64,000 bases of DNA from Iris pallida (lineage: Eukaryota > Streptophyta > Magnoliopsida > Asparagales > Iridaceae). The DNA lies in contig JANAVB010010791.1 in assembly GCA_029216955.1 (NCBI GenBank), forward strand, positions 1,274,685 to 1,338,684, read 5' to 3'. Position 1 is the first letter of the stretch; the number at the start of each line of letters is the position of its first letter. The notes below the pieces were generated by a model. That model was given only the letters and a program-made list of their open reading frames with translations. It was not told where the DNA came from and searched no databases. Shown in pieces: positions 1-9,614 of this stretch. A program made the translations under genes and the position numbers.

Positions 1-297
1 CCTTCGGAGTTCGCAATCAATTTTTTTTTCTCTCAAACGAGTTGTGGTGATCCGTTTGGTTCGGGAGGAGCTTGTAATGAGTGTATTCTCTTTATTCCAT
101 TAGTGGAGGTTCTTCAGGGTTGGACTCTGATCTTTTCGTGGTTTTTTCCATCTGCGTTTTCCACATCAAAAAATTTTATGTCTGCGGTTTGTGTTTAGCG
201 TTTTTGGTTTGTGTGCTTTTGCTCCGTTCTCTCGTAGGACTCTCTAGTTTGGGAAAACGGTTTCCGCGCTTCGTTCTTAACAGTTACCACGGCGGAA
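1..297. other. Unassigned sequence upstream of the LINE remnant
   Basis: No recognisable gene. A 76-residue open frame at 81-311 has no family signature and looks like chance. The stretch runs directly into LINE-like sequence and may be decayed LINE ORF1 or its leader, but I see no motif that proves it. Confidence 0.3.
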
Positions 298-930
298 GTG
301 GATTCATATAGAAATGTTCATGATATTGGAGATGTGCAATTGGATGTGGGTTTGTCTTCTTCGAGTCCTATCGAAGAGGCGCGAAGGCCAACGGTACCAG
401 AGGATCCCCAAGCAGCAAGGGAGGAAGGCGAGATTTCTATTGGGCATTTAAAGGCAGGTCTTATAACTTCATGGAGCCGACTGGTTGAAGAGGAAGAGCT
501 AAGTAGCATTCTTAGCATTGGCCACAACCAAAAAGTGAGAAGGAATTAAGAAATATATGCAAGTCATTCCATCTGATCGAATGTTAAGATCTTCGGTGAA
601 AACACGCGAAAATTCTTTTTGTTCCAAATCCATATGATCCGAGGTCGTTTTTGGAACATTCGTGGTATTGGTAGTTCTTCAACTCTTGGAAGACTTAAAG
701 ACGCTCTGTAGGACGAATAGTTTGGCTTTTCTTGCCATTACTGAGCCCAAATGCAGAAGTTCGAAGTTGATCTCATATAAGCTTAAGCTTGGCTTTGATA
801 TTGCTACATCTAATGAGCGTGGCAATATTTGGTTGTTTGCAAGAAGTGGGGTTTCTAGTGATATTCTTGATCATTGTTCGCAAGTGACAACTGTTTCCTT
901 AAAGCATTCATCAATAAATGGTGAGATTAC

Positions 931-938
931 GTTGTCAG
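931..938. repeat. hAT target site duplication, left copy
   Basis: gttgtcag, repeated exactly at 2430-2437 on the other side of the element. It is LINE sequence duplicated on hAT insertion. Confidence 0.85.
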
Positions 939-2429
939 CAGGGCCGGCCCAGAACATTTTAATGCCCATGGCGAAATCCAAAATGATGCCCCTTGTTCAA
1001 AAGATGTATTAAAAATAAAATATCAATTTTTTTGAGAAGTTTCAATATTTCATTATCATGAACATGTCTTACATTTAAGGTCTCGTTAAAACCTTGCTTC
1101 CCTCGAGGAAAAGGTACCCTAGCAATTAAGTACAAGCACATTGACCACGTTTAACACAATATCATCAAAATGTTCTACAAAATCAATAAAAACTTCTAGA
1201 CACAAGCAACCTAATAACAACACCAATGTCTTCGTACTCCAAAATGACACCAATGCCTTCACACTCCAAAATGAGAAACCATATCTGAAGTCATCAACAA
1301 GAGAGAAAACTCAGGAATCATAAAAGAAAAGGCTTTGTTTCATGGTTTAAGAATTTATGTTATCGAATCAGATTGTAAGTTGTTAATTCAATCATTTTGC
1401 TGAGGTTGTAATAAAGCCAATTTGATTCTTTGCCATATTTTGGTTTTGTTGCAACCAAGTTTTGGAAATATGCAACTCTGCTTGGGAGTGAGGATTGAAG
1501 CTTCGATTATGGTCTTATTAAGGTTTTCCTGGATTAGGCCAGACTCTATTTTCTCAAATTTTATCGTATCTTGTACTTTTTGTTTCTAAGAATATGTTTA
1601 AAATTTATCCTATATAATACATATGGTCAAGGTATTTTGTTCAGCTCAAGCAAATTTTGGAATAAATAGTAGAATAATGAGAATACAATGAAACAAAGAG
1701 GAGAATATGAGAGTAGATATTCTAGCAAATTTTGGAATAAAGAGGATAATACAATTAGAAGCCAACTTCAGGACTCCAGGAAGAACAAAACATTTCTGTT
1801 CTTAACTCCACAAAGAAAGTCAAATATCAGGTTCATATTGATACAAACTCACCTTCTTTTCCTCTTCCGGTCAAGGCTTAAGCAGAGCTGCAGAGGCCAG
1901 AGAGAGTTCTTCCATGACCTTCTTCGCTAGTCTCACATAACAATTCCCTATGAAGGAGTTAGGAAAATATATCGGAAAAAATTAGGGATTTGTGCTTCAA
2001 TTATAAGCCAATCTGTCAAAAAAGAAAAGGAAAGAGAGAATTAAAATTTACAATTTCAAAAAAAAACTTACAGTTGTCCATAGAGAATAGGAAGCGGCAC
2101 GAAGAAGAGGAATAGGAAACAACGACCAACTGGAAAACATTTTATTTTCTCTGAAACGGCTGTCTAAATTCCCAAATCTCATGCAGAAGAGGAATAGGAA
2201 GCGCTGCTGTATAAATTCCAAATTCCATGTGGTGCGGCGCCCTATTTTATTTGTTGAAGAGTCTCAGTCGGGCTGGCTTGGGCCATTCCATTGTGCTTTA
2301 CTAATGTGTAGAATAAAATATGTTATTTAGGGCATATTTATTAAGCTACCTTTTGAAAATTTTTGGGGCCCCTTGGACTTTGGGGCCCCGGGCCCAAGCC
2401 CTGTTTGCCCCTCCCTTGGGCCGCCTCTG
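939..2429. mobile_element. Non-autonomous hAT element inside the LINE endonuclease
   Basis: The ends form an imperfect 13-bp terminal inverted repeat: CAGGGCCGGCCCA at 939-951 and TGGGCCGCCTCTG at 2417-2429, with two mismatches after reverse complementing. The element is flanked by a perfect 8-bp direct repeat gttgtcag (931-938 and 2430-2437). Both the 8-bp duplication and CAG...CTG ends are hallmarks of hAT elements. Removing the element and one repeat restores a sensible LINE endonuclease reading. The 1491-bp interior has no transposase frame, so it needed an autonomous partner. It carries a short RNase H-like fragment at 1329-1403. Confidence 0.85.
1329..1403 (+). pseudogene. RNase H-like (RVT_3 type) fragment within the hAT element
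   Basis: A plus-strand frame reads KALFHGLRIYVIESDCKLL and ends at a TGA (1401-1403). The GL...ESDCK pattern resembles the RNase H-like domain found in plant LINE tails and in stand-alone plant RNase H-like proteins. It lies between the hAT inverted repeats, so it may be a captured gene piece. The match is short and recognised by eye. Confidence 0.35.
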
Positions 2430-2437
2430 GTTGTCAG
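2430..2437. repeat. hAT target site duplication, right copy
   Basis: gttgtcag, identical to 931-938. Confidence 0.85.
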
Positions 2438-3869
2438 CTGTTCATGGCGACAACTTGAAACATGGGAGACGTGTGTTATGGACGCGGCATCTACAGGTTA
2501 GTAATGATTTCACGTGTCCATGGGTATGTGGAGTTGATTTCAACATTACTGCTACAATTAATGGATGAGCGACTTGGTGGTAGGCAACCAGATATGAACG
2601 CGATACAAAAGTTTCAGAATTTCCGTTTATCGGCTAATCTATCTGCCGTTTGAGGGTAGCAAATATACATGGTGCAACAATCGGTTTGGACGGTCGAGGC
2701 AGTGCTGTAGACTTGACCGGATTTGCGTCAATTCTACATGGTCTGCCATGTTCCCGCGTGCATCCTCTGTGCATTTAAATTCGGCAGAGTCGGACCTTTC
2801 AGGTTAAACAAGAGGTTATCACTTATTTGGGTATTCCTATCTCACCATCAAGAAGGAATTATCCTATGTTTGAAAATGTTTTACAGCTGACGAGCTTTCT
2901 TGATGGCATAATCGTTTATTATGAATGGGTGGTATGTTGATTCTTTTGAAGCATGTCCTATACTCTATTCCCATGCATATTGTGGCAGCCAGCAACCCAC
3001 CCGCCAAAGTCATCACAATGCTTCACAAAATGTACTTCTGCATTCTTTTGGGGGCGTTCACAGGCGGCATTGGTCTTCTTGGATCAATATTGCAAAACCA
3101 ATGGCGGAGGGGGGTTTAGGTACTAGAAGCATAAATGACTTTATAGATTCTTTTTCTATCAAGTTGTGGTGGCGTTTTCGCACGCAATCAACTTTGTGGA
3201 CAGAGTTTCTGCGAGCCAAATATATCAAGAAGAAGCATCCAGTGCAAGTAATGGTGCTGCAAATCTTCTAAGGTTTGGCGTCGTTTGCTAAATGGAAGAA
3301 GTATATGGGAGAATGCCATATTCATTTGCAAGTGGGTAGAGGTGATCCTAATTTGTTTCATGAAAGATGGTTGCCTGGTGGATTTATTCAAAAGACAGTT
3401 CTAAATCAACATGTGGATTCAATTAGCCAGTTGTGGCGTGCTAATGGGTGGGACTCTGTTTTGATTCGTTCTTTATTCTCTCATGAAGAATGTCAAGCTA
3501 TATTGACTATTGAGCTCTCCAATTTTTCTACAGAATAAGACAGTCACATGGGTTTGGGCTCGGAAGTCTAATGGGTGTTTTTCTTGGTTTTTTCTAAGGG
3601 TACCACCATTTTTGCTAGGGGGCAACCCTTACTTGGGGGCAGCCCAAGGAAGTAGAAATTTTGCTAGAGGGAACCCACATTTGGTTAGGGGGCAGTCCAA
3701 CCCCCCAAACCCTTCATTCATTCCCATAACCCATTCTACACTCTCTCTCCACCTCAAAAAAAAAAACTCTCCCTCTCCCTCTCCCAAAACCCTACTTTCT
3801 TCTCCTCCAGCACTCCACTCCCAATTCCTCCACCAAGATTTCTTCAACAACATTCGTAGATTCGAATAG

Positions 3870-4801
3870 ATGACACGCAAGTCGAAGCAACAAGAATTTA
3901 GGTACGTTCTTTCCTAATTTCTTTAAGAATTTTGTACACTCTATTCAAAACCCTAGAATATTTTTAATTCTCTAAAAAGTTTTGATAAATTAGGTTTAGA
4001 ATCTCTTTATGGTTCATGAAATAAATTTTCGAACACGACAAACCCACATTTTTTTTTTGAAATCCTAACCCTAGAAGACAAACGAGCATCTCGTTTTGGC
4101 CGTTCGGTTGCAACAGTCGGATTTGAATACAGTAGGACTGTCAGGCCTGTGGCAGTCCAATGTAAAGCAGGACTGCCACAGTCCTGGCAGTCCTTTTTCA
4201 CAATGTAAAGCAGGACTGCCACAGTCCTGCTTTACATTAGGACTGCCACAGGCCTGACAGTCCTAATGTAATGAGATATGGGGGTAGAAATGGGGGGGGG
4301 GGAGGGGGGAGGGTTGGTACTCTATGTTGCTCATATGGAGGAGGGTGGGTAACTGCATGTTGCTCATATGCAGGGAAGAAACTGCATGTTCTATTTATGT
4401 TTCTATTATTTAATAACTGTACATTGTCCTGCAGTCCTCCGGCCGCTAACAAAAGAATATGGCCCACCACGTCAAAGCGGAAGGAACGTGAGGGACGTCC
4501 ACTCGAGCGTCCGATTACAATTTTTGAACCGGCGCCCCAAGCTCGGTCTCGGACGCCGCCACCGGCACTTCAAGCTCGGTCGAAGCAACGAGCTCATACT
4601 CCTACGCGTTCTTCCGATGACGACGACGACGTGCCAATTGGCCGACTCCTATCACGTCAAGGCGGTTCTGCTCCATCTGAGGAGGCCGGTCCTTCTGAGG
4701 AGGCCGGTCCTTCTGAGCCGCCTGTCCGTCCGTCCGGTTGCTCAATGTTGGTTTCTTTTAAGAACCACATTGCGTATGAAATATGGAAGAACCCGGTATA
4801 A
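3870..4801 (+). CDS. Putative two-exon gene in element 1, possible plant-mobile-domain-like N-terminus
   Basis: An ATG at 3870 opens a short reading MTRKSKQQEF followed by a plausible splice donor (ttag|gtacg, about 3902). A second open segment runs to the TAA at 4799-4801, preceded by a good acceptor (ctgcag ending about 4434). The second exon reads KRKEREGRP, then a low-complexity acidic stretch (DDDDDVPIG), a duplicated SEEAGP motif, then SFKNHIAYEIWKN just before the stop. That last piece resembles the start of the plant mobile domain of transposon-derived proteins, an impression from memory. The domain would be truncated after a few residues. Splicing is inferred and the gene may be non-functional. 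Confidence 0.35.
4100..4270. repeat. Hairpin repeats of the ggactgcca/tggcagtcc type, first block
   Basis: Several alternating copies of aggactg(cca/tca) and its reverse complement lie within 170 bp, for example around 4135-4160 and 4213-4265. Each pair can form a stem of about 10 bp with a loop of 5-8 nt. Confidence 0.8.
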
Positions 4802-5108
4802 TATGTAGTTGGATGTGGAATGATCATTAGTTGGATTGTAATCTGGATGTTTTTGTAAAGATATTTTATTGTTTGAAACTTGAAGGATATGTTTGTTGTT
4901 TGGAAACTTAAGTTGTTGGGCAGACTTTTGAAGGATATATAGTTGACACTTATGTTTTTTTTGAAGTTGAATATTTTGTCTGATATGTAGTTGTAATTTA
5001 TGTTGTTATTTATGTACTTGTTGGATATGTAGTTGTCTGATATGTAGTTGTTATTTACGTTTGGAAACTTAAATTGTTGGCCAATTTCTGATATTCTTGA
5101 TTTAGTAT
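4802..5108. other. AT-rich spacer in element 1
   Basis: No gene seen. The stretch repeats tatgtagttg and gttggaaactta-like phrases in loose tandem (about 4800-5095), consistent with degenerate internal repeats or an intron or 3' region of the preceding gene. Confidence 0.4.
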
Positions 5109-5480
5109 CAGGACTGCCAGCACCCTGACAGTCCTACACATATGTAGGACTGTCAAGGTCCTGACAGTCCTAATTGAAACCCTCTGTGATGAGAGTTTCA
5201 AAATAAAACTCTCTGTCACAGAGAGTTTCAAATATGACTGTCAGTACCCTGGCAGTCCTACTTAAGTGTAGGACTGCCAGGGGGTGGCAGTCCTATTTAT
5301 AACTCTCTGTGATGAGAGTTTGAAACTGAAACTCTCTGTCGCAGAGAGTTTCAATTAGGACTGCCACCCCCATGGCAGTCCTAATTGAAATTTGTTGTAA
5401 CAGCAAGTTTCAATTAGGACTGCCAGCACCCTGGCAGTCCTACATAAGTGTAGGACTGCCAGGGGCGTGGCAGTCCTATT
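5109..5480. repeat. Hairpin array: ggactgcca and actctctgt inverted repeats
   Basis: At least six aggactg(cca) / tggcagtcct inverted pairs alternate with pairs of a second palindrome, aactctctgt...acagagagttt (for example 5184-5231 and 5301-5353). Loops vary (GCACC, GGGGCG, CCCCA) while stems are conserved, so the stems rather than the loops have been preserved or copied. Confidence 0.85.
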
Positions 5481-5860
5481 TATAAAAAAAAATTATGAAA
5501 TGCCCAAAAAACGAAAAAGTTTTATGAAAACACCCACGAAAGTACTCTTAAAAAGAACGTTACGATACTTCATCTTCTTCCATACGCTGCTCACTTTCGA
5601 ATCTAGGTTTTCTTCTCAAAAAACTTCAAACTCGTCGAAAAATTTCGGAAAGACCGAGACAAACGGCAAAAGTGCTAAAACGGAGGTCCAACCATCATTT
5701 TTTCGCGATTTTAAAATTTCGGAAGGCCGACTAACTAAAAATAGTTAATCTTCGGCTCCTCGAAGATACGCTCATTTTGCGACAAACTGGCCTTGTTTCG
5801 ACCTTCCAGTCAAAAGTTATGGCCCTCCAAAGTTTCAACTGACCATAAAATGCAGGAGAA
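5481..5860. other. Spacer of element 1 between hairpin arrays
   Basis: A 93-residue plus-strand frame (5467-5748) is open but Lys/Phe-rich with no recognised domain. Short phrases such as cgaaaaatttcggaa are palindromic. Nothing else is supported. Confidence 0.3.
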
Positions 5861-6196
5861 TGACCATTCTCCGTGTTAGAACACGAAGAATGTTAATTTC
5901 GCATAAGGGTGGCCATTCTCCGTGTTAGTAACACGGAGAATGGTATTCTCCGTCTTAATTTACACAGAGAATGACCATTCTCCGTGCTAAATTACACAGA
6001 GAATGGCCATTCTCCGTCTTAATTTACACGGAGAATGGCCATTCTCCGTGTAATTCAGCACGGAGGATGGTCATTCCAGTGTTAAAACGCAGGAGAATGG
6101 TCATTCTCCGTGTTAGAAACACGGAGAATGCCATTATCCGTGTTAATTTACACGGAGAATGGCCATTTCCAGTGTTAAAATGCAGGAGAATGGCCA
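5861..6196. repeat. Array of GAGAATGGCCATTCTC palindromes
   Basis: About a dozen half-sites of gagaatgg(c/t)cattctc occur here, several as perfect 16-bp palindromes (about 6000-6015 and 6031-6046). They are separated by cgtgttaatttacac or cgtcttaatttacac linkers, which are themselves near-palindromic. This is a second hairpin alphabet within element 1, distinct from the ggactgcca family. Confidence 0.85.
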
Positions 6197-6485
6197 CCCA
6201 CCATGCAGTCCTACACTAATGTAGGACTGCCTGAGTGGTGGCAGTCCTATTTGAAACTCTCTGTGAGGAGAGTTTGACAGTATTTCAAATAGGACTGTCA
6301 CAACCCTGGCAGTCCTACACTAATATAGGACTGTCAGGGGTGTGGCAGTCCTAATTGAAACTCTCTGTTAGGAGATTTTTAAATACAAACTCTTGTCACA
6401 GAGAGTTTCAAGTAGGACTGCCAAACGTCTGGCAGTCCTACACTAAAGTAGGACTGCCATGGTGCTGACAATCCTAATTGAAACT
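6197..6485. repeat. Hairpin array, ggactgcca and actctctgt types
   Basis: Inverted pairs of aggactgcca/tggcagtcct with spacers acactaatgt or acactaaagt are interleaved with actctctgt/gagagttt pairs, in the same arrangement as at 5109-5480. The array abuts the Tm-1-like fragment. Confidence 0.85.
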
Positions 6486-6490
6486 CTATG

Positions 6491-6784
6491 TTAGATCATG
6501 CTGGTAGGAGCTGGCTCTTGCTCTTGCTGGCTCTTGCTCTTGAAACATACTGTAGGAAACTTGAAAATAAGTTCATCCATATGCACATCTACTTTTGTTG
6601 TTTTGCTAGGGAAAACAATATCTTCATGTGGATATATGACAAACACCTGTATAAAATCCCCTCTAACTAGTTCTTCCATAACTTTGCCTCCAACTCTTGT
6701 GGCATGAAAGATAAGGGTCTCATAACCTTCAGCTTTTAGTCTTTCTTTCACAGCATTTACGCATGGAGTTGTAACACCAAACAT
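6491..6784 (-). pseudogene. Captured Tm-1-like (UPF0261) gene fragment: one exon plus intron start
   Basis: The minus-strand reading from 6784 begins MFGVTTPCVNAVKERL and continues EGYETLIFHAT.VGGK.MEELVRG.FIQ. This closely matches the conserved region of plant Tm-1-like ATP-binding proteins (UPF0261, the family of tomato Tm-1, whose known role is inhibition of a tobamovirus replicase). The match stops after FIQ at about 6657. There the DNA reads tacag|gtgtttg on the minus strand, so homology ends at what looks like an intact 5' splice site, and the rest of the open frame to 6491 is probably intron. One glycine expected in HATGVGG is changed. The piece is far too short to work and lies between hairpin arrays. 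Basis: family recognition by eye. Confidence 0.75.
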
Positions 6785-6827
6785 AGTTACAATATATTTA
6801 ATATATGAAGATAATGTTTATACATGA

Positions 6828-7090
6828 CTGCCAGAACCTTGGCAGTCCTTTATTAAGTAAGGACTGCCAGGGGCCTGGCAGTCCTGAACCAAACTCTCTG
6901 TGAAGAGAGTTTGGGTATGAAACTCTCTTCATAGAGAGTTTTATACAGGACTACCAACACCCTGGCAGTCCTTTATTAAGTAAGGACTGCCAGGACCTGA
7001 CAGTCCTAACTTAATGTAGGACTGCAGAAAGTTTGGCAGTCCTACTTTACATTAGGACTGCCACAACCCTGTCAGTCCTAATGTTGTAAG
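6828..7090. repeat. Hairpin array, right block of element 1
   Basis: Five or so ggactgcca/tggcagtcc inverted pairs, with linker ttattaagta, plus one actctctgtgaagagagtt pair (6893-6942). The array ends near gtcagtcctaatg at 7082. Confidence 0.8.
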
Positions 7091-7598
7091 CCACGACTGT
7101 AGCAGTCGAACGACCACAACGATTTGTCGTGTTTAGAAATATGTGAGATCATGTTCGAAAAATTCATTCATGAACCCTAAAGTGATTCTAAACCTAATAT
7201 TTATGTTTATGTTTTCTGATTTTGAGTATGAGTGAAAACTTTTTTTGGTAGCTGATCTTAGACAAATTTGGGAAAAAAATTGTGCCAAACATGATTGAGA
7301 TAGGAGAAATTTTTTGGAGATAATTCTTGGAAAGAAAGGAAGAAATTTTTTGGAAAAAATTTGGACCAGGGTTTAATTCTATGACCTAGAAATGTTGGGA
7401 GAGAAGAAAAAAAAATAGAGGGAGAGAAGAAAAGAGTTGAGGGAGAGAGGAAAAGAGTAGATGGAGGGAGAGAGAGAAATTAGAAAATTTGTCTTTTATA
7501 CCTAATGTTGGGTTGTTCCCAAGTAAAAAAAAAAACTGATGGCAAACTTGTAATATTTGTAAATATTTTTGTGCTGTCCCCAAGTAAAAGTGACGATG
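7091..7598. other. Right subterminal region of element 1
   Basis: No gene supported. The GA-rich stretch 7390-7490 (gagggagagaagaaaagag) mirrors the CT-rich stretch at the left end (about 3735-3800), as if the subterminal regions were inverted relative to each other. The right TIR follows. Confidence 0.4.
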
Positions 7599-7612
7599 CC
7601 CTTAGAAAAAAC

Positions 7613-7975
7613 ATATATATAAGGGCTCCTGGATCATTAGCTAACGACGATGGCCGTAACGGTTGGGATCCGGGCACAGATGAGGGGAGTTCAGGGGGGT
7701 GAATAATAATCTGCGGGTGGCTGGACAAAAATCGAGTGGATGCACAGGAACCGGGTCCAGGGCCGGAGAGATGGATGTAGCGGTGGAAGCCGATATGCGT
7801 AGAGGTATCGTGGTCTACGTGGCTCTTCGGAAGATGCTCGGGCAAGCGGTCGACAACGTGGATGGTAGGAGCGGAACATTGATGAAGGACAGAGGCCTGT
7901 GAATGTCGGAGTTGGCAACAATGGACGTTCAAAGGCCTAGCGGGGACCATGAGGACTCCAGCACGTGGGGCTGGA
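7613..7975. other. Unassigned stretch between element 1 and a gypsy LTR
   Basis: Moderately GC-rich sequence with overlapping short frames on both strands (7480-7950 minus, 7699-7902 plus), none with a recognised domain. It may be remnant LTR or leader sequence. Confidence 0.25.
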
Positions 7976-8564
7976 CTTGTGCAGACAGAAGTTCAATAAA
8001 CCCAGGGATCTGATCGGTTCCTTTACCAAACTGATTTGGATTTGGGGAAGGTCTAACTGTGTTTGACATGATTAATGACATAAATTGAAGTATTGTGCTC
8101 TAATATTGGAAGAGGAAAATTAGGGTTTTATTGAGGAAGAAGATGACTACAAAAATGCAAGGAAAAGAATGAAAGAAAATACAAGCTAAGTAACTGATAC
8201 ATTTTTCATGCCTTTTCCTTCTCTACTACTCCTATTTATGACATTCTGATACTCTGATGTTACTTCTTGACAGTTGCAAATGTCTGCTGAGTTGGTGTTG
8301 GCCTGGCTCTATTGACCTGGACTGCCTGGATCTGCTGACTCGAACTGCTGACCTGGTTGTATAAATTGATGAAAGACCACTTTGCTAATGAAGCTGTTGC
8401 TAAGCTTCTATACTGCTACTTCTGATACTGGGTATTGAGCTGACATTGGTGAGCTAATTCTGAATATATAACAATACTGCCCCCTTAAATTGACCTTTTG
8501 TCAAGGTCAATATGAGGAAATCTCTTAATAAAATTCTCATAATGCCCTTTAGAAGTGCGTTCTC
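7976..8564 (-). mobile_element. 3' end of a minus-strand Ty3/gypsy element (integrase tail, PPT, LTR)
   Basis: On the minus strand, 8545-8486 reads ENFIKRFPHIDLDK and then GGSIV. This resembles the FP.f.LEDK...GGSIV tail of plant gypsy polyproteins. A purine tract (aagggggcagtat, 8486-8474) then leads into TGTTATATATTC, a plausible LTR start at 8473. The LTR would run down to about 7976, where plus-strand tgtgcagac gives a CA terminus. A minus-strand TATA-like ataaatagg lies near 8235. The rest of the element was separated or lost at the MULE border near 8565. No partner LTR was found. Confidence 0.45.
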
Positions 8565-8830
8565 AGGAAGAAAATGCCCTTTGGAAGAGCGTTTTCCCTT
8601 GACACGTGGCCGCTTTCTCCAAGCAACAGCCAGGAATGGGAGTGGGTATAGGAGAAATGCAGTCTTACTAGGAATCCAATAGGGGATGGAATTGTCTCTG
8701 AAAATTAAATGTAGTCGTTTTTTGAGACATTATACAGTTTTTAGACTAGGTTAGAATATAGTGTACTAGCTAATGTTAAAATTTGAACGTTAAAGTTCTA
8801 ACGTATAGTTTTTAAAGGTTATTTTTTCAT

Positions 8831-8840
8831 CTATATATAG
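8831..8840 (+). promoter_or_regulatory. TATA box of the MULE transposase gene
   Basis: ctatatatag, about 250 bp upstream of the ATG at 9087 and conserved in the duplicate at 39622-39631. The intervening leader is CT-rich. Confidence 0.5.
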
Positions 8841-9086
8841 TATCTCACACTTGTTTTCTTCATTATATACTACACTTCTTTCCTTCACCATATTCACAAT
8901 TTTATTTCAATTTTACTAGCAACCAGACGGTGAATTCTATTCAACACAGAAGAAATTCAACTTGCCAGACTCTACTTCGAGGATTGTTTCTCACCATCTC
9001 TTCCTAAGCTATTTTCCATAATCTACTACCAAACTTGATTTTCAGCATCTCTTTCTAAGCCACGTCTTGTTCGGAAGTTTGTGACA

Positions 9087-9614
9087 ATGGATCAAAATTT
9101 AACAATAATTTGCTATCATTGAGGTGTATTAGATGGATTATCTTACAGCAAGGTAGTACTCATTTTTCCACTTATCACATTAGCTAGTTTACGTAATATT
9201 ATTAGTGATGTTTTTCCATCTGTTATGAATTTAGAATAAGGTGGTTTTTTAAAGATACATTTTTAATAGTAGAGAGTGAAGAAGCATGAAATTTTATTGT
9301 TCAAAGTAAGTTAAGTTCATCTTGCATTAAAATTTACATCAATCCATCAGTACCAAATAACGACACAACTATCACTTCAAGTAGTCAACATTTTTGTAAT
9401 AATGAAGATTTAATTATGGTCACAGTTCTATAAACCAAATTGAGGAGAACGTTGATACTGGAATCAGTGATGTTGACGATAAACACAATGATGATCTAAT
9501 TGAAGATTTAGATTTGTTGGAAAACCATTTAATTCTCCTTACGAATTTTAGAAATCTTATTAGAGACCTAGAACGTAGATATAATTTTAGTTGTTCATCT
9601 AAACATAAAAATCC
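9087..9614 (+). pseudogene. MULE transposase N-terminus, split by element A1
   Basis: The ATG at 9087 opens MDQNLTIICYH, then a stop. Decayed coding sequence continues to 9614 with acidic segments. Joined conceptually to 50380, the reading enters a MuDR N-terminal domain. Several stops mean it is dead independently of the LTR insertion. Confidence 0.5.

Larger units (their letters stand above)
634..3540 (+). pseudogene. LINE ORF2 pseudogene (endonuclease plus RT C-terminus)
   Basis: ORF2 probably began at the ATG at 634, which is followed directly by the endonuclease signature RGRFWNIRGIG. The reading shifts to another frame by about 700 and runs to 938, where the hAT element enters. It resumes at 2430 in a segment with the endonuclease features LW and PW..GVDFN. 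The protein would have nicked target DNA and reverse transcribed the element RNA. The palm of the reverse transcriptase is deleted and there are many stops, so no function remains. Confidence 0.7.
298..3586 (+). mobile_element. Degenerate L1-type LINE, interrupted by a hAT element
   Basis: On the plus strand, pieces of a plant LINE ORF2 appear in the expected order. They are the endonuclease start (FWNIRGIG at about 652), the end of the endonuclease (YTWCNNRFGR then RLDRICVN, about 2665-2735), the region just after the RT palm (YLGIPIS, about 2825), the C-terminal RT region (SSW and KPMAEGGLG, 3070-3120) and a zf-RVT-like segment (LQVGRGDPNLFHERWLP, about 3325). The frame changes several times and carries stops, so it is dead. 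The RT core with its catalytic aspartates is missing: endonuclease jumps to post-palm sequence near 2800. A hAT element splits the endonuclease, and the 3' part is cut at 3586 by the hairpin element. Family assignment is from motif recognition. Confidence 0.75.
3587..7612 (+). mobile_element. Hairpin-rich element with long imperfect TIRs and a captured gene piece (element 1)
   Basis: The left end begins gttttttctaaggg (3587-3600). The right end is its exact reverse complement at 7599-7612, and similarity continues for about 36-40 bp at roughly three in four positions. The interior has a possible spliced gene (3870-4801), arrays of short inverted repeats (4100-4270, 5109-5480, 5860-6480, 6828-7085) and, on the minus strand, a Tm-1-like gene fragment (6657-6784). 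The outer parts look like transcribed leader and trailer: CT-rich on the left, GA-rich on the right. The long TIRs and gene capture resemble Mutator-like elements. A 9-bp target duplication was not found, and the right flank is not LINE sequence, so the right boundary and superfamily are uncertain. Confidence 0.55.
8565..9614 (+). mobile_element. MULE, 5' part: left TIR, promoter, transposase N-terminus
   Basis: 8565-8635 matches the reverse complement of 52997-53066 with scattered mismatches (GAAAATGCCCTTTGGAAG here, GAAAACGCCCTTCGAAGG there, both followed by CGTTTTCC and a CACxTGGCCGC block), forming a TIR of about 70 bp. A TATA box (8831-8840), leader and ATG (9087) follow. The coding part is interrupted after aatcc (9610-9614) by LTR element A1. 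The transposase body lies at 50380-51986 on the far side of A2. The same 5' part is repeated at 39515-40406. Confidence 0.7.

Noticed and set aside
7480..7950. 156-aa minus-strand frame crossing the right end of element 1
   Set aside because: It crosses an inferred element boundary, overlaps other frames and has no recognised motif.
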